62,949 bases of DNA. Origin: an uncultured Verrucomicrobiota bacterium (lineage in GTDB: Bacteria > Verrucomicrobiota > Verrucomicrobiia > Verrucomicrobiales > Verrucomicrobiaceae). The number at the start of each line of letters is the position of its first letter. Within the stretch, counting starts at the first letter, position 1. Both the position numbers and the translations under genes were made by a program. This document shows positions 8,267 through 17,800 of this stretch, piece after piece. The stretch lies in assembly GCA_903848465.1 (NCBI GenBank), contig CAINGK010000009.1, forward strand, positions 1-62,949, given 5' to 3'. Below the pieces are notes generated by a model that saw nothing but the letters and a program-made list of their open reading frames with translations, did no database searches and had not been told where the DNA came from.

Positions 8267-9613
8267 TCACCGCTTCGGCTCCTGGCTGCGCAGCTTCTTG
8301 AGCACCTCCAGCGATTCCTTCTCGATGATGTCTGCCGCTTGGGTGGTGAGGTAGGAGTGCTCGCCGAACCACGTCTCGTAGCTGCCGCCTGCGAAGGCCT
8401 TGGCGCTGGGCACGTAGCCGTGCGCGCCATTGGTCTGCTCCACGGTCATGGTGTGCTTGAAGGGCGACTGCTGCTTGATGCTCAAACCGATGCTGCAAAA
8501 GAGTTCGTTGGCATTGGTGATGATGGCGAAGTCTGGGCCAATGCGGATGCCGGTGATGAAGTAGAGGTAGGAGGGCTTCTCGCGCGCCTTCATGGAGGTG
8601 TAGGCTTTGCGATAGTGCTCCAACTGTGCGGGCCAGTTGCGCGCTACCTCTTCCTCTTTGAATTCGGAATGCTCGCGGCCCGGCATCTGGAACTCGCGGG
8701 AGTCGATGGCGAGCGTGGGCTGCGCCACGGGTTCGAGTTGGCCGAGGCAGCGCAAGATTTCACTGCCTATCTTTTCGCCAAACAGATCGCGCCGCACGCT
8801 GTAGATGGGGTTCACATCGCCGCAGGCACCCGTGAGAAAGAAGGCGGGCACCGCATAGCCGAGCTGCTTCTGCACATAGTTCTCCACATCGCCAGGGTAG
8901 TCGGCGGAGATGAGTGGCGCGCGGTTGTTAGCGGCATGGCAGGCGAAGTTATACGCGACCGCCTTGAACTTTCCGTCGGCGCTGCGCAGCGCGAGGATGT
9001 CGAAGTCGGGATCGGCCGGGCCTTCCGCTGGATACTGGTCTGCCTCGTCCGGTTTGAGCTGCCAGCGGTTCCAGGCATGCCCGTCCTTGATCACACGGCG
9101 GCACTCGGCCACGCCCTCTGCCCTGCCCCGCGCCATGCCCAGCGTGCAGGGAGTCAAATCGTGCGCGGCTTTGCTCACGGCCTCAGTGATCGGTGTCACG
9201 AGCTTGTCCGGGTAGTAGGACCACAGCGGCCCGGAATGTGTGTGCGATGCGCAGATGATGACATTCGCCGCCGGAATGCCCGTAGCCTGCTCGATGCTGG
9301 CGCGCGCTTTTTGCACCAGATCCACGGGATACTTCAACGTGTCGAGCGTGACAATGGCCACCTTCTTGCCATCTGATGCCAACACCAGAGCGCGGACGTA
9401 GAGGCGCGTTTTTACCTCCGACGTTTTCTTGGGTGAAGGCGAACCCGCCAACGTGATCTCTTCATTGGGCGTGATGTCCACCTGCGCAAAGCCCGCCTTC
9501 AACTCAACGGCGGCGTTTTCTGCAGCGACAGTGGAAGTCAAAAACAGGCAAGCAGTGAGAAGGAAAAGACACGCAACTCGGTGCGCGGAATGAGAGGCAG
9601 GCTTGAATGTCAT
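8267..9613 (-). CDS. Neutral/alkaline non-lysosomal ceramidase N-terminal domain protein, secreted
   Basis: 448-aa protein with an N-terminal signal peptide (hydrophobic stretch ending STVAAENA), then a single domain typical of the ceramidase-like family widespread in Planctomycetes and Verrucomicrobia. Visible landmarks are AGFAQVDITPNE, ASDGKKVAIVTLDTL, the zinc-ligand motif CASHTHSGP, NFACHAANNR and LTGACGDVNP. True ceramidases are longer and carry a C-terminal Ig-like domain missing here, so the substrate may be another amide or ester and ceramide hydrolysis is not established. It probably acts in the periplasm. It stands alone; no partner lies on the same strand within 200 bases. Confidence 0.85.
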   Translation of the reverse strand: MTFKPASHSAHRVACLFLLTACLFLTSTVAAENAAVELKAGFAQVDITPNEEITLAGSPSPKKTSEVKTRLYVRALVLASDGKKVAIVTLDTLKYPVDLVQKARASIEQATGIPAANVIICASHTHSGPLWSYYPDKLVTPITEAVSKAAHDLTPCTLGMARGRAEGVAECRRVIKDGHAWNRWQLKPDEADQYPAEGPADPDFDILALRSADGKFKAVAYNFACHAANNRAPLISADYPGDVENYVQKQLGYAVPAFFLTGACGDVNPIYSVRRDLFGEKIGSEILRCLGQLEPVAQPTLAIDSREFQMPGREHSEFKEEEVARNWPAQLEHYRKAYTSMKAREKPSYLYFITGIRIGPDFAIITNANELFCSIGLSIKQQSPFKHTMTVEQTNGAHGYVPSAKAFAGGSYETWFGEHSYLTTQAADIIEKESLEVLKKLRSQEPKR

Positions 9614-9802
9614 CGGACTAGTTGGGGTTTTCGTCGAGCATGGAAGGCACTGCTTCTAACAGGCCGAAGCAGGTGCAACTATCACCATCCGTGGGTTGGT
9701 TGCCCCCCGGCCTCTGAAAACATTTTTCAATTCTCAGTTTTCAGTTCCCCCTTTCTGCACAACCCCTGCCTCCTCCACTCGCTCCCGCGCCCTCTTCCCC
9801 GC

Positions 9803-11005
9803 ATGCCTCCGCCATCCTTGCGCATCGCCATCGTCGGCTCCGGCACGGCTGGCCCCGCAGCGGCGATCTTCCTCGCCAGGGCGGGGCATGCCGTCACGCT
9901 TTTTGAGCGCGCGCCGCAGAAGCTGCCCGTCGGTGCGGGCTTCATGCTGCAACCCACCGGCATGGCCGTGCTGCACGAGCTCGGTCTCGCGGAAGCTCTG
10001 CGGCCCCACATCGCCACGATTTCAAAGCTGTACTGCCGCACGAAGTCCGGCCGCGTGCTGCTGCACCTGCCCTACGCAGAGCTCGGCAGCGGCCTCTTCG
10101 GAGCTGGCACGCACCGCGCTACCTTGCTGGATCTGCTGCTCGATGCCGCACAGCACGCAGGCGCAGAAATCCTCTGGAACACCCACATCGCCAAGCTCAC
10201 GCGCGATGCCACGCAGCGACCCACCTTGCACGATGCCAACGGCAGCCCGCATGGCCCCTACGATCTCCTGCTCATCTGCGACGGCGCACACTCCACGCTG
10301 CGAGATCAGAGCGGCGTGCCTGCACGCGTCAGCCGCTATCCCTGGGGCGCGCTGTGGTTCATCGGCCAGCGCACGCCGGAGTTTGATCCGCAGGTGCTGT
10401 GGCAATGCGTCGGCTCCACCCGCGAACTCACCGGCTTTCTCCCCACCGGCACGCAGCACGATCTCCTCAGCCTGTTCTGGAGCATTCGGCTCGATCACAT
10501 TGACCGCTGGCGGAATGCGCCGCTCGAAGATTGGAAGCGCGCTATCCTCGCCTTGGCACCGCAGGCCGAAAGTTTCCTCACGCAAATCGACTCCCATTCC
10601 CAAGTCGCCACTGCCGCCTATCACGACGTGCGCATGAAGCAATGGCACGGCGACCGCGTCGCCATCCTCGGCGATGCCGCCCACGCCCTCAGCCCCCAGC
10701 TTGGGCAGGGCGTGAACCTCGCGCTCATGGATGCTGCCACCCTCGCGCACGCTCTGGCCACGCATGCATTACCCGCAGCCCTCGCCCACTACTCCCGCAC
10801 CCGCCGCAGCCACCTGCGCTTCTACCAGTTCGCCACCCGCTGGACGACGCCCTTCTTCCAGTCGGATATGCTGCCGCTGGGTTGGTTGCGCGATCTCGTC
10901 TTTCCGATCATTCAACGTATTCCCATGTTACGCCGCCAGATGACGGCGACGATGGCGGGTGGGAAGACGGGGCCGTTTTCGAGTCTTCATGGATTTTCTC
11001 GGTGA
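9803..11005 (+). CDS. FAD-dependent monooxygenase (PHBH/UbiH-type)
   Basis: 400-aa group A flavoprotein hydroxylase. The ATG at 9803 is chosen because the Rossmann motif follows at once (IAIVGSGTAGPAAAIFLARAGH, a GxGxxG fingerprint). The second FAD/NADPH fingerprint is LLICDGAHSTLRDQ (the DG motif), and the third is VAILGDAAHALSPQLGQGVNLALMD (GD motif). These three together define the family. The substrate is unknown and there is no adjacent pathway gene. A longer frame from 9581 lacks similarity before this start. The C-terminus is rich in aromatic residues and may lie near the membrane, but no signal peptide is present. Confidence 0.9.
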   Translation: MPPPSLRIAIVGSGTAGPAAAIFLARAGHAVTLFERAPQKLPVGAGFMLQPTGMAVLHELGLAEALRPHIATISKLYCRTKSGRVLLHLPYAELGSGLFGAGTHRATLLDLLLDAAQHAGAEILWNTHIAKLTRDATQRPTLHDANGSPHGPYDLLLICDGAHSTLRDQSGVPARVSRYPWGALWFIGQRTPEFDPQVLWQCVGSTRELTGFLPTGTQHDLLSLFWSIRLDHIDRWRNAPLEDWKRAILALAPQAESFLTQIDSHSQVATAAYHDVRMKQWHGDRVAILGDAAHALSPQLGQGVNLALMDAATLAHALATHALPAALAHYSRTRRSHLRFYQFATRWTTPFFQSDMLPLGWLRDLVFPIIQRIPMLRRQMTATMAGGKTGPFSSLHGFSR

Positions 11006-11387
11006 TACTTCGCAATCGCCTCGTCTGTCGATGAGACGCCAAAAATACAACTCTCTTTCGGTGCCTCTGCGATAACGCGATACGACCCATTCCCGCTCCT
11101 CTGCGCAATAGCGCCCCTGTCTCGGCGGTCATGAATCACCCACGCATGGTTGGTCGTTGGATGCGGTACGGGCAGTGAGCGGTGAGGCCAAACCCCGCTC
11201 TCTCTTTCGGACAAGTGCATACGAGAAGTGGCCGCCAAGGCGGGAACAAGTTCTCAACACAATAGAGCTTGTCCCAGGCGGCCAGAGGGCCTGAGTTGCC
11301 TGGACGGGGCGGGCCTAAGCAAAGAGGCATGAAGCAGGGGCATCGTTCTTCTCGATAAGAACGCGAAGCTGAAATGACTCGGTAGCT
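11006..11387. other. Gene-poor intergenic region
   Basis: 382 bases between two convergent genes. An 83-codon minus-strand frame (10987-11238) has no recognisable family and is not called. A perfect 7-bp hairpin with a 6-base loop (CGTTCTT/AAGAACG, 11344-11363) and a 6-bp stem (GAAGCT/AGCTTC, 11365-11389) lie at the end of the DUF1501 gene and may help terminate it, but neither is followed by a T-run on the minus strand. Confidence 0.4.
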
Positions 11388-12842
11388 TCACCCCACCAGC
11401 CCCCGGATCACTTGGCCGTGGACGTCGGTCAGGCGGCGGTCGATGCCGTTGTGGCGGACGGTGAGTTGGGTGTGGTCGATGCCGAGGAGGTGCAGCAAGG
11501 TGGCGTGGATGTCGTAGCAGGTGGTGGGGTTGGCGCGATCGAGGGGCTTGTAGCCCCACTGGTCGCTTTCGCCAGCGGTGACGCCGCCCTGGATGCCGCC
11601 GCCGCAGAGCCAGTTGGTGAAAACGTAGGGGTTGTGATCGCGGCCTTTGCCGCCCTGGGTGCTGGGCATGCGGCCAAACTCGGTGGTCCAGAGGATGATG
11701 GTGTCATCGAGCAGGCCGCGCTGTTTGAGGTCGAGGATCAAGGCGGAGACGGCTTTGGCCATGCCCCAGGCGAGGGGGCCGTGGTCGCGCTCGACGTCTT
11801 CGTGGCTGTCCCAATTGCGGCGCGGGAAGCCGTTGTCGTTGCCGCTCCAGATCTGCACGAAGCGCACGCCGCGCTCCAGCAGGCGGCGTGCGGCGAGGCA
11901 CTTGCGGCCCATGTAGTCGGCCTCTTCTGCGGCGTTGATTTCGGTGGGCCAGACTTTGCGGTGTTCCTGGATGCCGTACATCGCCTTCATCGCGTCGGAC
12001 TCTTTGGAAATGTCCAGGGCTTCCGGCGCGGCAAGCTGCATTTTGGCGGCGAGTTCATAGCTTTGGATGCGGCTTTCCAGGCGCGAGTCTTCTGGATGCG
12101 CGGCCATGTGTTTGCGGTTGAGCTGCTCCAGCAGCGCGAAGCCTTCGCGGTCTGACTTGGCGCTGATGTAGCGCCCGGCTTTGTGGGGAAAGAGATCGGC
12201 GATGGGTGTCTCCGCGCCAGGATAAATGATGGTGCCCGCATGCTGCGAAGGCAGAAAGGCGCTGTCCCAGTTTTTGGGTCCGTTTGAGGCGAAGCCGCGA
12301 TGATCTGGGAGCACGACGAAGGTGGGCAGATTGTCGCTGATGGAGCCGAGTGCGTAGCTGACCCAGCAGCCGACGCCGGGGAAGCCGGGGAGATTGAAGC
12401 CGGTGGCCTGGAGCAGCGTGCCCTGCGAATGCACGCCGGTCTTGCCGACGAGGTTGTGAACGAAGGCCATGTCATCGGCACAGGCACCGAGGGGCGCGAC
12501 GGCATCGCTCAGCATGCGGCCGCTCTGGCCGTAGGGCTTGAAGTCCCACACGGGCTTTTTCCAGGGGCCGAGGCCGTTTTGAAAGGCCTCGACCTTCTCG
12601 CCGAAGTCGGCGTCTTCGCCGTGGTGTTTGATCAGCGCGGGCTTGTAGTCAAAGAGGTCGATGTGGCTGGCTGCACCGCCCATGAAGAGCTGCACCACGC
12701 GTTTGGCCTTGGGCACCACGACTTGGGAACGGTGCGTGGTCTCGGCGCTGGCGAGGGAGTGAAACGCGAGCGCGCCGAAGCCTTGACCGGTGGTTTGCAG
12801 GAGCTGACGACGGGTGAGCATGGCAGAACAATAGGTGTTCAT
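11388..12842 (-). CDS. DUF1501 domain-containing protein, Tat-exported
   Basis: 484-aa protein of the DUF1501 family, an alkaline-phosphatase-superfamily relative abundant in Planctomycetes and Verrucomicrobia. The N-terminus carries a twin-arginine signal (LTRRQLLQTTGQGFGALAF). Family landmarks are LFMGGAASHIDLFDYKP, VWDFKPYGQSG, the region LLERGVRFVQIWSGNDNGFP, TTEFGRMP and GKGRDHNPYVFTNW. The biochemical activity of the family is not established. Usually the gene sits next to a PSCyt/DUF1549/DUF1553 gene that shares its expression, but here no partner is adjacent and its upstream neighbour is divergent. An alternative ATG at 12821 would put the RR motif nearer the N-terminus. Confidence 0.92.
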   Translation of the reverse strand: MNTYCSAMLTRRQLLQTTGQGFGALAFHSLASAETTHRSQVVVPKAKRVVQLFMGGAASHIDLFDYKPALIKHHGEDADFGEKVEAFQNGLGPWKKPVWDFKPYGQSGRMLSDAVAPLGACADDMAFVHNLVGKTGVHSQGTLLQATGFNLPGFPGVGCWVSYALGSISDNLPTFVVLPDHRGFASNGPKNWDSAFLPSQHAGTIIYPGAETPIADLFPHKAGRYISAKSDREGFALLEQLNRKHMAAHPEDSRLESRIQSYELAAKMQLAAPEALDISKESDAMKAMYGIQEHRKVWPTEINAAEEADYMGRKCLAARRLLERGVRFVQIWSGNDNGFPRRNWDSHEDVERDHGPLAWGMAKAVSALILDLKQRGLLDDTIILWTTEFGRMPSTQGGKGRDHNPYVFTNWLCGGGIQGGVTAGESDQWGYKPLDRANPTTCYDIHATLLHLLGIDHTQLTVRHNGIDRRLTDVHGQVIRGLVG

Positions 12843-12920
12843 ACGCTGCTGGCGAGCGGTCCCTTGTCACGCATTCGCGCGAGCTGATGGGGGAAGTGAA
12901 TTGCACAGTCGCGGAGCCGC

Positions 12921-12942
12921 GCATAATCGTTATGCTAAGCAT
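12921..12942. promoter_or_regulatory. Overlapping palindromes upstream of the MFS gene
   Basis: GCATAATCGTTATGC (12921-12935) is a perfect 6-bp inverted repeat around a 3-base spacer. It overlaps a second perfect palindrome, ATGCTAAGCAT (12932-12942). They end four bases before the preferred start of the exporter gene and lie between two divergent genes. The arrangement suits an operator for a small dimeric repressor, but no regulator gene is adjacent. The function is inferred only from symmetry and position. Confidence 0.4.
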
Positions 12943-12946
12943 ACAC

Positions 12947-14533
12947 ATGTCAGCCTGGTCCCCGCTCCGCAATTCTGTCTATCGCGCCATGTGGCTGGGC
13001 AGCGTGGGGTCAAACATCGGCACGACGATGAATGACACGGCGGCGGTGTGGACAATGACCACGATGACGAGTTCGCCATATCTTGTGTCCTTGATGCAGA
13101 CGATGTCGAGCCTGCCGCTCTTCCTGCTGGCCCTGCCCGCCGGAGCGTTGGCCGATCTGGTGAATCGGCGGCGGTTGATCTTGGTCGCGCAAACGGGAGC
13201 CTTGCTCACCGCAGCAGGCATGGCGCTGCTGGCGTGGTACGGTGCGCTGACGCAAACCCTGCTGCTGCTGGCGACTTTTCAGCTCGGCGTGGCTGCGGCC
13301 TTCACGATGCCGGCCTGGCAGGCCTTGATCCCGGAAGTGGTGGGCCGTGAGCAACTGTCCCCGGCGATAGCTCTCAATGGCGTGGGGTTCAACATCGCCC
13401 GCTCATTGGGTCCCATCCTCGGTGGCTTGCTGCTGGCGGCGCTGGGTCCGGCACCGGTGTTTGCGCTGAATGCTTTGTCCTTTGTGGCGGTGATCGGGGT
13501 GATGTGTACGGGCAGCTACATCGCCACGCCGCGCAGTGCCCAGCAGGAGCAGATGCTCGGTGCGATGGCCGCGGCCATCCGCTACGCGCGGCATGCCCAC
13601 TCGATGCAGGCGGTGCTCTGCCGTGGAGGCATCCACATGTTTGCCGCTGTGGCTCCGGTGGTGCTGCTGCCGGTCATTGTGCATTCGCGGCAATGGGCGG
13701 CTGCCGATTTCGGCATTCTCATGGGTTGCTATGGCGGCGGTGCCATCCTCATGGCGCTGCTGTGGCTGCCCAAGCTGCGCGAGCGCTTTTCGTTCGATCA
13801 AGTGCTGTTCGGTGCCAGCGTGGTGTCCGCAGCGATGACGGCCATCCTCGCACTGGTGCCTGGAAAGCCTGCCATGGGACTCGTGCTGATGGTCACGGGT
13901 GCGGCGTGGATCAGCGGCATGAACACCTTCAGCGTCGCCTCGCAAAGCGTGTTTCCCAACTGGGTGCGGGCGCGCAGCTCCGCGATTTATCTGGTGGTGA
14001 TGCAGGGTGCTTTTGCCATTGGTGCCCTGACGTGGGGGCAGCTCGCGAGCCAGTTTCATGCGCCGATCGCGCTCGGCATTGCCGCAGGCTGCTTGCTCGT
14101 GAGCGCCCTGCTTGCGCGGCTGCTGCCCATCAGTCATGTGGAAAATCTGGACCTCAGTCCCTCCGGCCACATGCTGCCGCATAGCGCGATGACCACCGAG
14201 CCAGCACCCAGCGACGGCCCGGTGCTCATCACCCTTGAGTATCACATTGATCCCAAAGAAGCTCCGGCGTTTCGCGCCGCCATGCAGCATCTGCGCGAGA
14301 TACGACTGCGCGATGGTGCCTTTCGCTGCTCGCTGTTTGCGGATCTGGAAGATCCGACGCACTACCGTGAAACCTTTCTTGTTGGGTCCTGGGCGGAACA
14401 CCTGCGGCAGCACGAACGCGCCACCATGGAGGACCAACGCATCGAACTAGCTGTGCAGAGCTTCCATCGCGGTGCGGAACCACCGCGTGTGAGGCACTTG
14501 CTCATGGTCAACTTGCGTGATGTGAAGCCATAG
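12947..14533 (+). CDS. MFS_3-family exporter with C-terminal soluble domain
   Basis: 528-aa major facilitator protein of the MFS_3 (PF05977, EntS-like) type. The ATG at 12947 (MSAWSPLRNSVYRAMWLGS) is preferred because family members start with a similar FRxLWxG segment; an upstream ATG at 12932 is possible. Roughly residues 15-400 form about 11-12 hydrophobic helices, with the MFS loop GALADLVNRRRLI between helices 2 and 3. After a linker, residues about 425-520 form a soluble alpha/beta domain (VLITLEYHIDPKEAPAF) like an antibiotic-biosynthesis-monooxygenase fold. That tail is usual in this family. It probably exports a small molecule; the substrate is unknown. The gene is divergent from the DUF1501 gene. 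Confidence 0.88.
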   Translation: MSAWSPLRNSVYRAMWLGSVGSNIGTTMNDTAAVWTMTTMTSSPYLVSLMQTMSSLPLFLLALPAGALADLVNRRRLILVAQTGALLTAAGMALLAWYGALTQTLLLLATFQLGVAAAFTMPAWQALIPEVVGREQLSPAIALNGVGFNIARSLGPILGGLLLAALGPAPVFALNALSFVAVIGVMCTGSYIATPRSAQQEQMLGAMAAAIRYARHAHSMQAVLCRGGIHMFAAVAPVVLLPVIVHSRQWAAADFGILMGCYGGGAILMALLWLPKLRERFSFDQVLFGASVVSAAMTAILALVPGKPAMGLVLMVTGAAWISGMNTFSVASQSVFPNWVRARSSAIYLVVMQGAFAIGALTWGQLASQFHAPIALGIAAGCLLVSALLARLLPISHVENLDLSPSGHMLPHSAMTTEPAPSDGPVLITLEYHIDPKEAPAFRAAMQHLREIRLRDGAFRCSLFADLEDPTHYRETFLVGSWAEHLRQHERATMEDQRIELAVQSFHRGAEPPRVRHLLMVNLRDVKP

Positions 14534-14843
14534 AGCGTTGATTGTTTACCTTCCAGGCTCATGACATCGCGCGGAGATAAAGCGAATCCCCGCACCCCGG
14601 CCCTCTCCCCCGAAGAGAAATATTCGTTGTCGTGGTGAGTCAGGGGCGGGAAGAGGGAGAGCTGACTTGGCTGCCCTGGATTGATCGGATACCAGATGAT
14701 TTTAAATGCGCTAATGGGGCAGTTCCTGTCCATCGCATGCGGGCCGGAAACCACCCGAGTGCGCCAGATAAATGCGAATTTATCCCTGCTTCGGGGTTTC
14801 GTTCATGTGGAAACCCATTAATGGCGTGAACCACCACCCAGCC
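14534..14843. other. Leader region of the YHYH gene, with two hairpins
   Basis: 310 bases without a credible gene. Near the 3' end lie a perfect 7-bp palindrome with 4-base loop (GATAAAT-GCGA-ATTTATC, 14767-14784) and a 7-bp stem with 9-base loop (GGGTTTC/GAAACCC, 14794-14816). Both are upstream of the YHYH start. They may be an operator or an untranslated-leader structure; I do not recognise a known riboswitch class. Confidence 0.35.
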
Positions 14844-17800
14844 ATGACCACGCGCATCCTTCTGCTCCTGCTGTTTTCTGCATCCCTGCTGCGCGCCGAT
14901 CCGCAGGTCTCTTCCTGGGTTGCCGGTGCCTCAACCAAATACGCACGTATTTTCACGAGCACTGCGCTCCGGACTTCCGGCACGTCCGTCACCACGTGGA
15001 CGAACGGCACCCAGGCACAATCTTCCCCCGCCTATGCTGGAGTGAACGAGGTGAATACGTCGGCAAGCTGGGTGTACATCCGCACGACGGGTCTTGGTGC
15101 GCATGTGATGGGGCCGTGGAACAATCCGAACTACCCGAAGAATCAGGCGCAGATCTGGCGCTTTCCGCGTGGCATGGCTGGAGCGCAAACCGTGACGGGT
15201 CAATCCACGCTCACTGGCATGGGGGCGATCGGCTATTTCGTGGACGGCGTGTCGGCCTACAACACCTCGGACGGCTACTCTTACTCCAACACCAATAAGG
15301 TCGATGGGACGCCCAACGGCACCGTGGGCACGGGTGATGGTATTTGGAATCGTGATGCTTTTGTCAATGAAGCTACCTCATTCGACTATGCACTGGCTCA
15401 CAACCAACCCAGCGGCGAATACCATTACCATGCCAATGCGATCACTGCGCGCTATCTGGTGGGAGATAACATCCTCTACAACAGCACGACGAAAAACTAC
15501 GCGGAAAACACGGCCAATACGAACCTCCAGCATTCTCCGATCATCGGCTGGATGAAGGACGGTCTGCCACTTTACGGGGCGTACGGCTATGATGGCGGCA
15601 GCACTGGCGCAACAGCAGCGGCCACTGTGAGCGGCGGTGTGGTGACGGTGGTAAACGTGACGACGGGCGGGACGCTGTACCAATCCGTACCACTCGTAGC
15701 TTTCAGCGGTGGCGGCGGCAGCGGTGCGGCAGCTACTGCGGTGGTGACCAACGGCGTCGTGACGGCGGTGAACATCACCAGCGGCGGCAGCGGCTACACG
15801 TCTGCACCGACGGTGACGATCGGCGGTGTGCGGCGCATGATTTCCGGCTATCAACTGCGCGATGGCACGAATGGATCATTGAATCTGGACGCGAACGGAC
15901 GGGGCCAGCTTCCCGTCTGGGCCGCCGCCGCACAAGGCATCTCAGCGACTCTGTCCTCAGGGCAAGCCGGACCCGCAACCAATTACACCACGACCGGCCT
16001 GACCTACACGCTGGGGCATTACGCGGAAGATTACGCCTATCTGGGCGACTCGGCAGACTTCAGCGGCAATACGTATGTGCAGGCTTCGCGCAGCAATCCC
16101 AACGGCGTCTTTTACGACCTGAACAAATACAACGTGCGCTTCTGCGTGACGCCGGAATATCCGAACGGCACCTGGGCCTACTTCGCGACGATCAAGGCGG
16201 ACGGCACCTCCTACTATCCCTACATGGTCGGTCGCTGGTATTACGGCAATCCGACCGGCGGCAGCACAACCACCACGGTCATGTCATCTGATGGCGCGAC
16301 CAACCAGGTGCTCGCCGGTGCCAATGCAGCGGTGACTGTCAGCACGCCTGCCGTGTCCGGCGGCACGGTCACGCTCACCTGGAGTTCGGTGGAAGGCGGC
16401 ACTTACTCGGTGGATGCGTCACCGAATCAATCGACCTGGACGAGTGAGAAAACCGGCCTCAGCCCCACGAATGTACCTACCGCGCCCACGGCGGGAAGTC
16501 AGAGCGTCACCACCACCAGCAGCTACACCACGCTCGCTTCATCCGGCACCGAGTACGCACGGGTGAACCGAACGGCGCTGGCGACTTATGACAGCACGGG
16601 GCAGACCAGCAGCACGGTCTCACAAAGCACCATCAAAGCCTATTCCGACACAGGCACCAATACGCCGCCGACCATCAGCGCTGTAACCAACCAAACTACG
16701 GCGCAAAACAGCGTATTGAGTTCGGTTTCATTCACCGTCGGGGATGCGGAGTCGAGCGCCGCGAGCCTCACACTTACTGCCGCTTCGGACAACACTGCGC
16801 TGGTGCCCGTCGCCAATATCGTCTTCGGCGGCAGCGGGGCGAGTCGCAATGTGACGATCACACCGGTCACGAATCAAACTGGCAGCGCCACGATCACGCT
16901 CACTGTGAGCGATGGCCTGGATACCACGAGTGCGAGCTTCACCCTTACCGTCACGTCTTCTGCGCCGACCATTGGTTCTATCACCATCAATCCGGCGTCA
17001 CCGATCAGCACTTCCAATGTGGTGGTCACTGCCAGCGTGACACCACCGGCGGCACGGACGCTTTCCACCGTACAGCTCACCTACAACACTGGTGCGCAGT
17101 CGCTGAGCACGGTGTTCACGGAAACGATGGCTGCTAGCGCGGTCTCGCCCTGGACCGGTACCAATGCCAACAATGCCTGGACGCTGAACTACACGCCGAT
17201 CAATCCCTTTAGCATGACGACGACCGCCAATAACGGCAGCGGCAATGCCTGCGGCCTGGAGTGCAACAAGGCCACGCCCAATCTGACGGACTGCTACATC
17301 ACCACGACCAACGCGATCAACGCTACTGGCTCTTCCGCGTACGTGGAGTTCTACGTCGCGACAAGCAACCTGAGCGGCAGCATGGGCTGGAATTTCCAAA
17401 CGTCCATTGATGGCAGTAACTGGACCTCGCGCCTCAGTGAAACCAGCGGCTCCAACCATGTGTATCCCGGCACGCCGTATCACTACGATCTGAGCAGCAG
17501 CGAGCGCGTGAGCACGCTGAAGCTGCGTTTCGGCTTTGCCGGCTCCGGCGCAGGCACACCACAAGCGAAAATCAGCCTGGACAACATTGTCGTCAAAGCC
17601 GCCACCACCAGTGCCCCAGTGACGCTGACGATGTATGATGATGGCGCACATGGTGACGGCGCGGCAGGAGACGGCATTTATGGCGCGACGATTCCTGCGC
17701 AGGCGCTCAACACCGTGGTGACTTATAGCATCACTGCCACCGACAACACCACAGCCAGCACCACGAGCGGCACTGGCACTTACACAGTGGGCACAGGTGC

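Noticed and set aside
8258..9376. 372-codon plus-strand frame
   Set aside because: Antisense to the ceramidase-like gene and with no recognisable domain.
10987..11238. 83-codon minus-strand frame
   Set aside because: It starts in noncoding sequence, overlaps the monooxygenase end and has no recognisable feature.
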